A stretch of DNA of 64,000 bases from Variovorax sp. 770b2 (GCF_900115685.1 NZ_FOXJ01000001.1:1397796-1461795), one strand, 5' to 3'. Counted from the stretch's first letter, positions 17,762-26,219 are shown. Notes: generated from the sequence alone by a model not told the origin. A program made the numbers and translations.

Positions 17762-19240
17762 ATGAAACAGTGGTTGCGCTCGCAGGGTGGTTGGTGGCTG
17801 GCATGGCTGGTCCTCACGGCGGCGGGCGCGGTGTGGCTGGCGCGCGCGGAGCTCGAACAGTTGCACCAGGACTTCGAGACCGACGCGCGCATCGCGCACC
17901 GGCTCATGAGCCAGCAGGTGGTGCAGTACGACGCGGTGCTGGCCACGCTCGCGCTGCTGGAGCCCGGTGCCGATGCGGGGCAGCCGGAGCAGCGCTTGCC
18001 ATCCGTGTACTCGTCGATCCTGAAGGTGCAGCGCCGCGCGCGCGACGAGCCCTGGCCCGACGAAAAGCAGGCGGGCGCATTGGTCGCCGCCGAGGCGCGC
18101 TCGCGCAGCCAGCAGCGCGCCGAACTCGCATCGCTCGACCTCGCGCACGGCCGCTACCAGCTCGTGATGGGCGCCACCCCCTTCAGCTACGCGCTCGAAA
18201 TCGACCTGGCCGGCTCCGTGCCGTGGCGCGACTGGCCGATGAATCCGCAGCGCAGCCCGGTGCGCGTGAGCCTGCAGCGCGATGGGCAGCAGTTGGTGCT
18301 GCAACCCGGCCAGCTGGGCGAGGGCGGCTGGCGCTTCGGTCTCACCAAGGCACTCGCTTCGCCGAGCCAGCCATTCGATCTGGTGGCCGAGCGCCAGGTC
18401 GGCTGGGGTGAATTGCCATGGCGCAGCATCGCCGGATGGGCCGTGGCGATGGCGCTGCTGCTGGCCGGCCTCTGGATGGCACAGCGCCAGCGCATCGCAC
18501 GCCGGCGAGCCGAAGAATTGCTGCGGCTCGGCCAGGTCGCGCGCCTCAACGCATTGGGCGAGCTGTCGGCAGGCCTGGCGCATGAACTCAATCAGCCGCT
18601 CACTGCCGTGCTGGCCAACGCACAGGCCGCGCGCCGGTTGCTCGACGACGATCCGCCCGATCTCGCCACCGCGCGCGATGCGATGGGGCAGGCCGTGGAA
18701 CAGGCCCGCCGCGCGGCCGGCGTGGTCGGCCGTTTGCGCCGCGTGATCGAGCGGCCCGAGGCCGGCGGCGATGTGAAGCCGCTGGTGCTGCAGGAGGTGG
18801 TGCGCAGCGCGATGCACCTGCTGGCGCCCGAGTTCGCGCAGCGCGGCGTCGCGGCGCAGTTCGACGCGGGCGCGCAGGCGCCGGTGCGCGTGCAGGCCGA
18901 GGCGGTGGCGCTGGAGCAGATCGTGCACAACCTGCTGATGAACGCCTTGCAGGCGCTGGACCTCGTGCCCGCCGCCGAGCGCCGCCTCGTGATATCGGTC
19001 GGGCGCAATGGCCAGGAGGGCGTGCTGACCGTGACCGACAACGGCCGCGGCATCTCGCCCGAGGCGATGCCGCGGCTCTTCGAACCGTTCTTCAGCACGC
19101 GCGAAGGCGGCCTCGGCTTGGGCCTAAGCCTCAGCGAGACGCTCGCGAGCGGCATGGGCGGCAGCCTGAGCGCGGCCCATGCGGCGCCGCGCGGCGCGCG
19201 CTTCACCTTGCTGCTGCCGCTGGTGGCGCCATCGGCATGA
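17762..19240 (+). CDS. membrane sensor histidine kinase of a FixL/FixJ-type pair
   Basis: This 492-residue two-transmembrane sensor has TM1 near 11-27, a periplasmic sensing region to about 225, and TM2 near 228-246. A dimerisation/phosphoacceptor helix carries His274 (AHELNQPLTAVLANAQAA, the HPK4-like H box). The ATPase domain follows (HNLLMNALQAL, DNGRGISPEA, GLGLGLSLS). It autophosphorylates and passes phosphate to the overlapping response regulator. The ligand is unknown. A CACAAT element lies 7 bases before the ATG, implying a very short leader. Confidence 0.92.
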   Translation: MKQWLRSQGGWWLAWLVLTAAGAVWLARAELEQLHQDFETDARIAHRLMSQQVVQYDAVLATLALLEPGADAGQPEQRLPSVYSSILKVQRRARDEPWPDEKQAGALVAAEARSRSQQRAELASLDLAHGRYQLVMGATPFSYALEIDLAGSVPWRDWPMNPQRSPVRVSLQRDGQQLVLQPGQLGEGGWRFGLTKALASPSQPFDLVAERQVGWGELPWRSIAGWAVAMALLLAGLWMAQRQRIARRRAEELLRLGQVARLNALGELSAGLAHELNQPLTAVLANAQAARRLLDDDPPDLATARDAMGQAVEQARRAAGVVGRLRRVIERPEAGGDVKPLVLQEVVRSAMHLLAPEFAQRGVAAQFDAGAQAPVRVQAEAVALEQIVHNLLMNALQALDLVPAAERRLVISVGRNGQEGVLTVTDNGRGISPEAMPRLFEPFFSTREGGLGLGLSLSETLASGMGGSLSAAHAAPRGARFTLLLPLVAPSA

Positions 19241-19875
19241 ACACCCCCGTCACGCATCCACCGCAGTCCCCGCTGATCCACCTGATCGACGACGACCAGG
19301 CGGTGCGCGACAGCCTCTCGCTGTTGATCGGCACGGTCGGCCTGCGCGTGCAGGGCTGGGCCGATCCGCAGGCCTTCATCGACGGCTTCGACCGCGCGAG
19401 CGTCGGCGCCATCGTGCTGGACGTGCGCATGCCCGGCATCAGCGGGCTCACGGTGCTCGACCGACTGATGGCGCAGGGCGTGGACCAGCCGGTGATCATG
19501 CTGACCGGCCACGGCACGGTCGAGATGTGCCGCCGCGCCTTCAAGGCCGGCGCGGCCGAGTTCCTGGAGAAGCCCGTGGACGACGAGCAACTGCTCGAAG
19601 CGCTGCAGCAGGCGGTGCGCCAGCACGTGCGTTCGCGCGAGCGCTCGCAGGCCGACAACGCCGCGCGCGAGCGGGTGGTGCAGTTGTCGGAGCGCGAGCG
19701 CGAGGTGCTGGCGTTCATCGTGCAGGGGCTCACCAACAAGGAGATCGCGCGCACGCTGGCACTGTCGCCGCGCACCGTGGAGACGCATCGCGCCAACCTG
19801 TTCGCCAAGCTCGATTGCGATTCGCTCGCGCAGCTGATCCGGCGGTATGCGGTGCTGGTGACTCCGCACGCGTGA
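19237..19875 (+). CDS. FixJ/NarL-family response regulator
   Basis: This 212-residue regulator has a receiver domain (phosphoacceptor Asp62 in IVLDVRMPG, acidic pocket DDD at 18-20, Lys in EKPVD) and a LuxR-type helix-turn-helix (LSEREREVLAFIVQGLTNKE, then RTVETHRANLF). The ATG overlaps the kinase stop as ATGA. A perfect inverted repeat just downstream (19883-19902) is a possible operator, making the GlcG-like gene at 20020 a candidate target. Confidence 0.93.
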   Translation: MNTPVTHPPQSPLIHLIDDDQAVRDSLSLLIGTVGLRVQGWADPQAFIDGFDRASVGAIVLDVRMPGISGLTVLDRLMAQGVDQPVIMLTGHGTVEMCRRAFKAGAAEFLEKPVDDEQLLEALQQAVRQHVRSRERSQADNAARERVVQLSEREREVLAFIVQGLTNKEIARTLALSPRTVETHRANLFAKLDCDSLAQLIRRYAVLVTPHA

Positions 19876-19882
19876 GGGGCGC

Positions 19883-19902
19883 GCTCCGTAGTTCTACGGA
19901 GC
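19883..19902. promoter_or_regulatory. perfect 9-bp inverted repeat, candidate response-regulator operator
   Basis: GCTCCGTAG and CTACGGAGC flank a TT spacer. A related imperfect element, CGTAGCCGTACG, follows at about 19909-19920. There is no T-run, and it lies 118 bases before the GlcG-like start, so an operator fits better than a terminator. It could still be a hairpin ending the two-component transcript. Confidence 0.45.
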
Positions 19903-20019
19903 GTTGGGCGTAGCCGTACGAATGGTCGCGGCGCGCGGCTTTTTCTACAGTGGCGCAGCCGCCGGCAACAAGAGACAGTGGCCGGCGCAGTCACCCTGCA
20001 TCCACTGGAGAAACAACAA

Positions 20020-20514
20020 ATGCGTTCCACCCTTTGCCTCGCCGTCCTGCTCGCCGCATCGGCCGTTCAAGCCCAGTCGCCGGCTTCCGCCGTGCGCACC
20101 GAAAAAAACATCTCGCTCGCGCTCGCCAACCAGATCGCGGCCGAAGCCGTGGCCGCCTGCGCTGCCAACGGCTACAACGTGGCCGCGACCGTGGTCGATC
20201 GAGCCGGCACCGTGCGCGCCGTGCAGCGCGCCGACAATGCCGGCCCGCACACGCTGGCATCGAGCGAACGCAAGGCCTGGACCTCGGCATCGGCCAAGAG
20301 CGCGACGCAGGCCATGATGGAAGGTGCCCAGAAGAACCCCGGCGCCGCGAACCTCGTGTACCTGCCGGGCTTCCTGCTGCTGGGCGGCGGCGTGCCGGTG
20401 AAGTCGGGCAACGAAGTGATCGGTGCGGTGGGCGTGGGCGGTGCGCCCGGCGGTCACCTGGACGACCAGTGCGCGAACGCGGCGATCGAGAAGGTCAAGG
20501 GCCTGCTGGGTTGA
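20020..20514 (+). CDS. secreted GlcG/HbpS-family (DUF336) protein
   Basis: This 164-residue protein has a signal peptide (cleavage after AVQA) and a GlcG/HbpS fold. The family signatures are ISLALANQIAAEAVAACAANG, split across helix and strand, AATVVDRAG and VGGAPGGHLDD near the end. HbpS-like members bind heme in the periplasm or outside the cell; other members sit in glycolate or alcohol oxidation loci. GGAG lies upstream of the chosen ATG. Its neighbours, a sensor-regulator pair and an ankyrin protein, suggest a periplasmic stress or redox role, which is inference. Confidence 0.85.
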   Translation: MRSTLCLAVLLAASAVQAQSPASAVRTEKNISLALANQIAAEAVAACAANGYNVAATVVDRAGTVRAVQRADNAGPHTLASSERKAWTSASAKSATQAMMEGAQKNPGAANLVYLPGFLLLGGGVPVKSGNEVIGAVGVGGAPGGHLDDQCANAAIEKVKGLLG

Positions 20515-21212
20515 TGATGAAGCGCGGGATCCGGTCCTTCGTCTTGGCAGGTGCGCTCGGCTTGGGCGCATCGGCCGGCGTGTCGGCCCAGGTGCCGCCG
20601 CTCGCGGCCGAGGTGCTGGCCTATGAAGGGCTGCACAAGGCGGCATGGCATGGCGATCTGCCGAAGCTGAAGGCGCTGGTCGCCTCGGACGCGAACCTGG
20701 ATGCGCGCGATGCGAAGGGCCGCACGCCGCTCCATGTGGCCACCTACGCGCGGCAGCGCGAGGCCATCAAGCTGCTCGCCAAGGCGGGCGCGAACCTCGA
20801 CCTGCTCGAAGACGACCGCTATGACGCGGTGACCATCGCCTCGGTCGCCGACGACGTGACCACGCTCACGCTGCTGCTCTCGCTGGGCGCCAAGGCCGGG
20901 CAGACGACGAGCCGCTACGACGGCACCGCGCTCATTGCCGCCGCGCACCTGGGCCACGACGAAGTGGTGCGGCGCCTGATCTCGGCCGGCGCGCCGCTCG
21001 ACCACGTGAACAACCTGCACTGGACGGCGGTGATCGAGTCGATCGTGCTCGGCGACGGCGGACCGCGCCACCAGCGCACGCTGGCCGCGCTGCTCGATGC
21101 GGGTGCGAGCGTGAAGCTCACCGACCGGCAGGGCCACACGCCGCTGCAGCTGGCGAAGGCGCGCGGCTACGGCGCGATGGCCAGGCTCCTGGAAGCGCCG
21201 CGCGCAAGATAG
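20514..21212 (+). CDS. secreted ankyrin-repeat protein
   Basis: This 232-residue protein has a signal peptide (cleavage near VSA-QVPP) and about five ankyrin repeats (GLHKAAWHGDLPKLKALVAS, GRTPLHVATYARQREAIKLL, GTALIAAAHLGHDEVVRRLI, GHTPLQLAKARGYGAMARLL). It overlaps the previous stop as TGATG and is probably co-expressed with the GlcG-like protein. Periplasmic ankyrins are linked to oxidative-stress protection in other bacteria, such as catalase-associated AnkB; no catalase is nearby. The partner is unknown. Confidence 0.88.
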   Translation: MMKRGIRSFVLAGALGLGASAGVSAQVPPLAAEVLAYEGLHKAAWHGDLPKLKALVASDANLDARDAKGRTPLHVATYARQREAIKLLAKAGANLDLLEDDRYDAVTIASVADDVTTLTLLLSLGAKAGQTTSRYDGTALIAAAHLGHDEVVRRLISAGAPLDHVNNLHWTAVIESIVLGDGGPRHQRTLAALLDAGASVKLTDRQGHTPLQLAKARGYGAMARLLEAPRAR

Positions 21213-21256
21213 GCCGGCTCGGGGACAATCGGGGTTCGCCACGAGGAAAACACCCC

Positions 21257-21901
21257 ATGTACATGCCCCCGCAGTTCAATGCCAAGGACCCGGCCATCGC
21301 GCTGGAGTTGATGCGCTCGCACCCGTTCGCGAGCCTGATCTCGAACGACAACGACGGCCTGCCGTTCGTCACGCACCTGCCGCTGGTGGCGGAAGCGGGC
21401 GAGGGCGATCAGCTGGTGTTGTGGGGGCATTGCGCCAAGCCGAATCCGCACTGGCGCTACCTGCAGGCGCGGCCGCAGGCGGTCGCGACCTTTCTCGGGC
21501 CGCACTCGTACCTGTCGCCCCAGGTCTATCCCGATCTCGCGCGCGTGCCGACGTGGAACTACCTCGCGGTGCATTGCACGGTCGAGGCCCGGCTCATCGA
21601 GGAGCCCACCGAGAAGGACGTGCTGCTCAAGAAGCTCATCGGCGAGCACGAGCCCGCCTATGCGCAGCAGTGGCGCGATCTGGGCGAGGAGTTTCAGCTC
21701 AAGATGCTGAACGGCATCGTCGGCTTCGAGTTGCGCGTGACGGCGCTGCAATGCAAGGTCAAGATCAACCAGCACCGCAAGGAATCGCATGCGGCCATGC
21801 GCGCCATGTACGGCGCCGGCACGCCGGACGAGCAGGCGCTGGCCGTGTGGATGGACCGGCTTGGCATGAACGCCGAAGTGCCGGTGGCAGAAGGAAACTG
21901 A
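21257..21901 (+). CDS. PaiB-like FMN-binding protein
   Basis: This 214-residue FMN-binding split-barrel protein has the PaiB hallmarks MYMPPQF, PFASLISNDNDGLPFVTHLP, FLGPHSYLSPQ, VPTWNYLAVHC and the C-terminal VKINQHRKES. Bacillus PaiB was named as a repressor of sporulation and protease genes, but most homologues are uncharacterised flavoproteins. A GACAAT -10-like element (21224-21229) suggests a separate promoter with a short leader. Confidence 0.88.
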   Translation: MYMPPQFNAKDPAIALELMRSHPFASLISNDNDGLPFVTHLPLVAEAGEGDQLVLWGHCAKPNPHWRYLQARPQAVATFLGPHSYLSPQVYPDLARVPTWNYLAVHCTVEARLIEEPTEKDVLLKKLIGEHEPAYAQQWRDLGEEFQLKMLNGIVGFELRVTALQCKVKINQHRKESHAAMRAMYGAGTPDEQALAVWMDRLGMNAEVPVAEGN

Positions 21902-21902
21902 G

Positions 21903-22136
21903 ATGCGCGTGTTCGGATTGCTCGGCCTCGTGCTGGCGCTCGTGATCGTCGGGCTGATCGCGAAGAAGCAGCTGACGACGGCCGCGGCGCCGCTGCCTTC
22001 GGTGCCCGGCGCCGCTGCGCCTGCACCGGGCGAAGCACCCGCCGATGTGCGCACGCAGAGCCAGCAGGTCCAGCAGCAGGTGAAGGACGCGCTCGACGCC
22101 GCGGCGCAGGCGCGCAAGATGCCGGATGAGAACTGA
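21903..22136 (+). CDS. small single-pass membrane protein, hypothetical
   Basis: This 77-residue protein has one N-terminal transmembrane helix (about residues 4-20, FGLLGLVLALVIVGLIA). A Pro/Ala linker and a polar Gln/Ala-rich tail follow, probably helical. It starts one base after the previous stop and overlaps tadA by 11 bases, which argues for a translated gene. I recognise no family. Confidence 0.7.
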   Translation: MRVFGLLGLVLALVIVGLIAKKQLTTAAAPLPSVPGAAAPAPGEAPADVRTQSQQVQQQVKDALDAAAQARKMPDEN

Positions 22137-23241
22137 GTTGCCCTCGCAGACGGACGACGCGCACTGGATGGCCCTTGCGCTGGCCGAAGCGCGCCTCGCG
22201 GCCGAGGCGGGCGAAGTGCCGGTGGGTGCGGTGCTGGTGAAGGACGGCCAGCTCATCGCGACCGGCCGCAACACGCCCGTGGCGCAGCACGACCCGAGCG
22301 CGCATGCCGAGATCAACGCGCTGCGCGCCGGTGCCGCCGCGCTGGGCAACTACCGGCTCGATGGCTGCGAGCTGTTCGTCACGCTCGAACCCTGTGCGAT
22401 GTGTGCCGGTGCGATGCTGCATTCGCGGCTGGCGCGGGTGGTGTTCGGGGCGGCCGATCCGAAGACCGGGGCGGCGGGCTCGGTGCTCGATCTCTTCGCA
22501 GAGCCGCGGCTGAACCACCGCACGCAGGTGCAGGGCGGGGTGCTCGCAGAGGAATGCGCTGGTGTGCTGCAAGGCTTCTTCCAGCAGCGGCGCAGCGTGG
22601 CGCGCGAGCAGGCCGAGCCGTTGCGCGACGACGCGCTGCGCACGCCGCTCGAGCGCTTCGCCGCGCTCGGCGACTATGCCTTTGCGCCGCACCACGTGCA
22701 GGACCTGCCGGGCCTGCACGGCTGGCGTCTGCATTACGTGGACGAAGAGGGCGCACCGGGCGAAGACGGCCATCTGGCCTCCTGCCTCTGCCTGCACGGC
22801 CCCGGCGAATGGGGCTACTTCTTCCGTCATCTCGTCGGTGCGCAGGGGGTGCGCACGCTGGTGCCCGACCTCATCGGCTTCGGCAAGAGCGACAAGCCCA
22901 AGCGCGAAGCCGCGCACCGGCTCGAATGGCACCGCGACGTGCTGCTCGAATGGCTGGACCGCGTGCAGCCGCAGCCTGTGGTGCTGGTGCACAGTGCCGC
23001 GGCCACGGAGCTTGCATCGTTGCTGCAGGCCGCGGCTGCCGGTCGATTCGCAGCCGCGATCGTGACCCCCGATGGCGGCGAGCGCATCAAGGACGCATGG
23101 CGTGCGCCTTACCCCGACCGCGGGTATGAAGCCGCACTGCGCGCGCTCGGACCCCTCGCTTGGTCATCGGGTCCGACGCCAGCGCAGGCCACGGCGCTTG
23201 CCCGGTCGGCGCGCAACGCAATGGGATACTCGGCCTCGTGA
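22126..23241 (+). CDS. tadA: tRNA adenosine deaminase TadA fused to a degenerate alpha/beta-hydrolase domain
   Basis: Residues about 10-165 are TadA, which makes the wobble inosine of tRNA-Arg. They contain the zinc and catalytic motif His60-Ala-Glu62, Cys90-Ala-Met-Cys93 and VPVGAV. Residues about 180-371 resemble the core of haloalkane-dehalogenase-like alpha/beta hydrolases (LHGPGEWGYFFRHLV, VPDLIGFGKSDKP, WRAPYPDRGYEAALR). The usual nucleophile elbow reads VHSAAAT (Ser290), the cap region is missing, and no clear acid/His pair follows, so the second domain is probably not a normal hydrolase. Frame and sequence continuity argue against a sequencing fusion. Start ATG overlaps the upstream gene. 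Confidence 0.9.
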   Translation: MRTELPSQTDDAHWMALALAEARLAAEAGEVPVGAVLVKDGQLIATGRNTPVAQHDPSAHAEINALRAGAAALGNYRLDGCELFVTLEPCAMCAGAMLHSRLARVVFGAADPKTGAAGSVLDLFAEPRLNHRTQVQGGVLAEECAGVLQGFFQQRRSVAREQAEPLRDDALRTPLERFAALGDYAFAPHHVQDLPGLHGWRLHYVDEEGAPGEDGHLASCLCLHGPGEWGYFFRHLVGAQGVRTLVPDLIGFGKSDKPKREAAHRLEWHRDVLLEWLDRVQPQPVVLVHSAAATELASLLQAAAAGRFAAAIVTPDGGERIKDAWRAPYPDRGYEAALRALGPLAWSSGPTPAQATALARSARNAMGYSAS

Positions 23242-24191
23242 CCAAACACATCTACATCTACTCTCCCTCCAGCGCGATCCGCGACAAGGCCGCCTTCCGG
23301 CGCGGCGTGAAAAGGCTCCAGGCCCTGGGCCACGAAGTCGAGATCGACGCCGATGCACTCTCCGTGCACCAGCGTTTCGCGGGCGACGATGCCACGCGGC
23401 TGGCCGCCATTTCGCGGGCCGCTGCGAGCGGCGCCAACATCGCGCTCATCGCGCGCGGCGGCTACGGGCTCACGCGCATCCTCGATCAGATTCCGTACAA
23501 GGCCGTGGCCAAGGCGATTCATCACGGCACCGAGTTCGTGGGCTGCAGCGACTTCACCGCGCTGCAGAACGCACTGCTCGCCAAGACCGGCGGCGTCACC
23601 TGGTCGGGCCCCGCGGTCGGCGAGGACTTCGGTGCCGAAGCCGGCGCCGACGACATCATGGAAGCCTGCTTCGACGACCTGTTGAGCGGGCAGGGCGAAG
23701 GCACCGGCTGGCGCATGCCGGCGCGCGATGCCGAACTGAAGGTCAAGCCCGTGGAGGACGCCGTGCTCTGGGGCGGCAACCTCTGCGTGCTCGCCAGCCT
23801 GCTCGGCACGCCGTACTTTCCGGCGGTCGACAAGGGCATCCTCTTCATCGAGGACACCAACGAGCATCCCTACCGCATCGAACGCATGCTCGACCAGCTG
23901 AAGATGGCCGGCGTGCTTGCCAGGCAGAAGGCGATCGTGTTCGGCCAGTTCACGGGCATTCGCAAGGTGCCGGGCTACGACCGCGGTTTCGGCCTGGACA
24001 CGGTGGTCGACCGGCTGCGCGCGTCATTGAAGAAGGTGACCGTGCTCACGGGCCTGCCGTTCGGCCACGTGCCAACCAAGGTGCTGCTGCCGGTGGGTGC
24101 GAAGGTGGCGATGGCGGCCGAAGGGCGCGACGTGTTCCTCGTGTGGGGGCATCGGCATGCCCACTCGCACGATCATGACCACGCGCACTGA
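23238..24191 (+). CDS. ldcA: LD-carboxypeptidase (peptidase S66, LdcA/MccF family)
   Basis: This 317-residue serine peptidase cleaves the terminal D-Ala from murein tetrapeptides during cell-wall recycling. Nucleophile Ser lies in GCSDFTALQ, Glu in FIEDTNEHPYR and His in GLPFGHVPTK, completing the S66 Ser-Glu-His triad. The GTG overlaps the tadA stop as GTGA. The C-terminus is a short His/Asp tail (HRHAHSHDHDHAH) that may bind metal and is not part of the fold. MccF-type immunity is a possible alternative role. Confidence 0.9.
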   Translation: MTKHIYIYSPSSAIRDKAAFRRGVKRLQALGHEVEIDADALSVHQRFAGDDATRLAAISRAAASGANIALIARGGYGLTRILDQIPYKAVAKAIHHGTEFVGCSDFTALQNALLAKTGGVTWSGPAVGEDFGAEAGADDIMEACFDDLLSGQGEGTGWRMPARDAELKVKPVEDAVLWGGNLCVLASLLGTPYFPAVDKGILFIEDTNEHPYRIERMLDQLKMAGVLARQKAIVFGQFTGIRKVPGYDRGFGLDTVVDRLRASLKKVTVLTGLPFGHVPTKVLLPVGAKVAMAAEGRDVFLVWGHRHAHSHDHDHAH

Positions 24192-24209
24192 GTGCAGCCT
24201 GGCCGGCCG

Positions 24210-24227
24210 CGGCCCTCGGAGGCCGCG
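24210..24227. terminator. GC-rich hairpin between convergent genes
   Basis: GCGGCC and GGCCGC pair around a six-base loop, within longer partly complementary GC-rich arms. The hairpin lies between the convergent ends of ldcA and the hypothetical gene. There is no T-run, so it is a weak call. Confidence 0.35.
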
Positions 24228-24233
24228 CGGCCT

Positions 24234-24572
24234 TCAGCTGTTGCTGGTGAAACGCTGATGGGCGCGCGGGCCCATCGAGCCGGGCAGGCCGCCCTTGAAC
24301 ATGCTGTTGATGGATTTCATCTGGCGGCGCGCGGCGGATTCGCCGTCGATGGCGCTCAGCGCGGTCATCACGTCCTGGCGCAGGTACCAGAGGGCTTCGA
24401 CGTCGACCGCGAAGCGCACGCGCTGGCTGACGCGCTGGATCGAATGGCCGCCATGGGCCTGGAGCACCGACAGCATGGCCGTGCGAATTCGCCCCAATTG
24501 GCTTTCAGACGCCTGGCGCGATCCGAAACCGGGCACGTTCAGCAAACGAAAAATGCGGCGGAGGAGCACCAT
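24234..24572 (-). CDS. hypothetical protein
   Basis: This 112-residue basic protein has no signal peptide or membrane segment. An N-terminal amphipathic stretch (MVLLRRIFRLLNVPGFG) precedes a predicted helical core rich in Arg and Gln. I do not recognise a family. Codon use resembles neighbouring genes and it lies divergent from the cyclase across an AT-rich promoter region, so it is probably real. Confidence 0.6.
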   Translation of the reverse strand: MVLLRRIFRLLNVPGFGSRQASESQLGRIRTAMLSVLQAHGGHSIQRVSQRVRFAVDVEALWYLRQDVMTALSAIDGESAARRQMKSINSMFKGGLPGSMGPRAHQRFTSNS

Positions 24573-24639
24573 GAGACGAATAGCGTATTGCCGGAAGCCA
24601 GGACGGTCGCTACCTTAAGCTCACGTTAATCAATGCACA

Positions 24640-24825
24640 AGGTATGAAACAGTGTTTCTTGTTTGTAAACAACAACCTTTACGTATCACTTAAAGCGTGT
24701 ATTGAAATTTGATATCAAAAGTACTACATCTTCCAGCACGCTAGTGATTGGGCATATGTCAAACAAAACACCGACGGGAGTCCGCGAGGCTTCCTGACCA
24801 TAATCAACCAGCGATCGCTACCGAG
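24640..24825. promoter_or_regulatory. AT-rich divergent promoter region with 6-2-6 palindrome
   Basis: The region between the hypothetical gene and the cyclase is markedly AT-rich for this window. TTGTTT-GT-AAACAA (24659-24672) is an inverted repeat with a two-base spacer and could be a regulator site. Other TA-rich stretches (TATGAAAC, TTGATATCAAAAG) could serve as promoter elements. Nothing identifies the regulator. Confidence 0.35.
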
Positions 24826-25785
24826 ATGCAGAACAGTATGGGTGTCAATGCCACAGTCGTTTTCGCGGACCTGACGGGAAGCACACGGGTCTTCGAAGCC
24901 ATGGGAAATGCGCGAGCCACCGAAACGGTGACGCGCCTGACCCAGTGGATCGGCGGCGTCTGCCAGGCGCACGGTGGCCGCGTGGTGAAGTCGCTGGGAG
25001 ACGGCGTGTTCGCCATCTTCACGAGCGGCGCGGCCGCCACGCACGCGGTGATCGAGTTGCAGCGCTACCACCAGAAACGCCTGCAGGTCTGGCCCGCGCC
25101 GTTGCGCATGGCGCTGCAGATCGGCGTGGCCAGCGGCGAGGTGGTCGAGCTGGAGGGCGACTGCTTCGGCGATGCGGTCAACCTCGCGTCGCGGCTGAGC
25201 GACCTGGCCGGGCCGGGACAGATCTGGGTCACCGATGCGGTGATCTCGCAGCTGCGCGAAGGCGCGGTGCAGCACCGCGACCTCGGGCTCATCAACATCC
25301 GCGGGCGCAGCGAGATGTCGGTGGTGCACCGCATCGACTGGCAGGAGGACGTGACCTCCTTTCTCACCGTGCCGGCCGCGCTGGCGCCGCTGCGCATGCC
25401 GGACTCGTCGTTCGGCCAGATCGAGCTGTCCTGGCTCGACGTGCGCTCCATGTTCAGCAGCGAGGAGCTGCCGATCCACCTGGGCCGCGTGGACGACGCG
25501 CAGTTCGTGGTCAACGACCCGCGCGTCTCGCGGCTGCATGCGCGCATCGAGATGCGGCAGGGCAGTTGCGTGCTGATCGACATCAGCACCTACGGCACCT
25601 GGGTGCGCTTTCACGGCAACGGCGGCCCGAGCACCGAGATCGCCTTGCGCCGCGAGGAATGCGTGCTGCACGGCCGCGGCGAAATCGGCCTGGGCGCGCC
25701 GCTGAGCGACTTCAGCGCCCCGACCATCGCCTTCAACACGACCGGCGGCGAGGTGATGCTCTCGCGCCGCGAGGTGGGGCCCTGA
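24826..25785 (+). CDS. class III adenylate/guanylate cyclase with C-terminal FHA domain
   Basis: This 319-residue protein carries a class III nucleotide cyclase domain (about 8-175). The two metal Asp residues are present (Asp15 in VFADLTGS, Asp59 in SLGDGVFAIF), as are the transition-state Asn and Arg in GDAVNLASRL, so catalysis is plausible. A C-terminal FHA domain (about 220-285: IHLGRVDDAQ, RVSRLHARIE, STYGTWVRF) would bind phosphothreonine peptides. No membrane segment is seen. The ATG at 24826 was preferred over a TTG at 24748. A partner kinase is not encoded here. cAMP versus cGMP cannot be decided by eye. Confidence 0.88.
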   Translation: MQNSMGVNATVVFADLTGSTRVFEAMGNARATETVTRLTQWIGGVCQAHGGRVVKSLGDGVFAIFTSGAAATHAVIELQRYHQKRLQVWPAPLRMALQIGVASGEVVELEGDCFGDAVNLASRLSDLAGPGQIWVTDAVISQLREGAVQHRDLGLINIRGRSEMSVVHRIDWQEDVTSFLTVPAALAPLRMPDSSFGQIELSWLDVRSMFSSEELPIHLGRVDDAQFVVNDPRVSRLHARIEMRQGSCVLIDISTYGTWVRFHGNGGPSTEIALRREECVLHGRGEIGLGAPLSDFSAPTIAFNTTGGEVMLSRREVGP

Positions 25786-25856
25786 GTGCACCGGCGCTGC
25801 GCGTCGGGCGTTGCTTGTCGACCCGGGCGCTGTCCGCCCTTGGTCCTGGAGCCGCT

Positions 25857-26219
25857 GTGAACTTCAAACGACATTCTTCTGTTTTCAAATGGGCAACCCT
25901 CGGCGCGATCGCTGCCGGCGCCTTGCTCGCCGCGGGCGCTGCCAATGCGCGCGGCCATTGGTCGGTGCAGATCGGCACGCCCGGTTATGCGGGCGGCGGC
26001 TACGGTGGTTATCCGGCGCCGTATTACGCGCCGCCGCCGGTTTATTACCCGGCGCCGATCTATTACCAGCCCGCACCGCCGGTCTATTACCGGCCACCGC
26101 CGCCGGTTTATTACCGTCCGGCACCGATCTATAGCCCGCCGCCCGGACACATCTATTACGGTCCCGGCTATCCGTACCGTCCGCCGAACGGCGATGAATG
26201 GGACGACGAGCGGGATTGA
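25857..26219 (+). CDS. secreted Tyr/Pro-rich repeat protein
   Basis: This 120-residue protein has a signal peptide (cleavage near ANA-RGHW) followed by a Gly-rich patch. About eight imperfect repeats of the form PPPVYYRPAP or PAPIYYQ come next, then an acidic end (DEWDDERD). GTG start with GGAG just upstream. Such low-complexity proteins are common in Comamonadaceae and Burkholderiales envelopes; the function is unknown. Confidence 0.7.
   Translation: MNFKRHSSVFKWATLGAIAAGALLAAGAANARGHWSVQIGTPGYAGGGYGGYPAPYYAPPPVYYPAPIYYQPAPPVYYRPPPPVYYRPAPIYSPPPGHIYYGPGYPYRPPNGDEWDDERD

Noticed and set aside
24748..24825. TTG-initiated N-terminal extension of the cyclase
   Set aside because: The extension has no family sequence and runs through the AT-rich promoter region; the ATG at 24826 starts just before the conserved domain.
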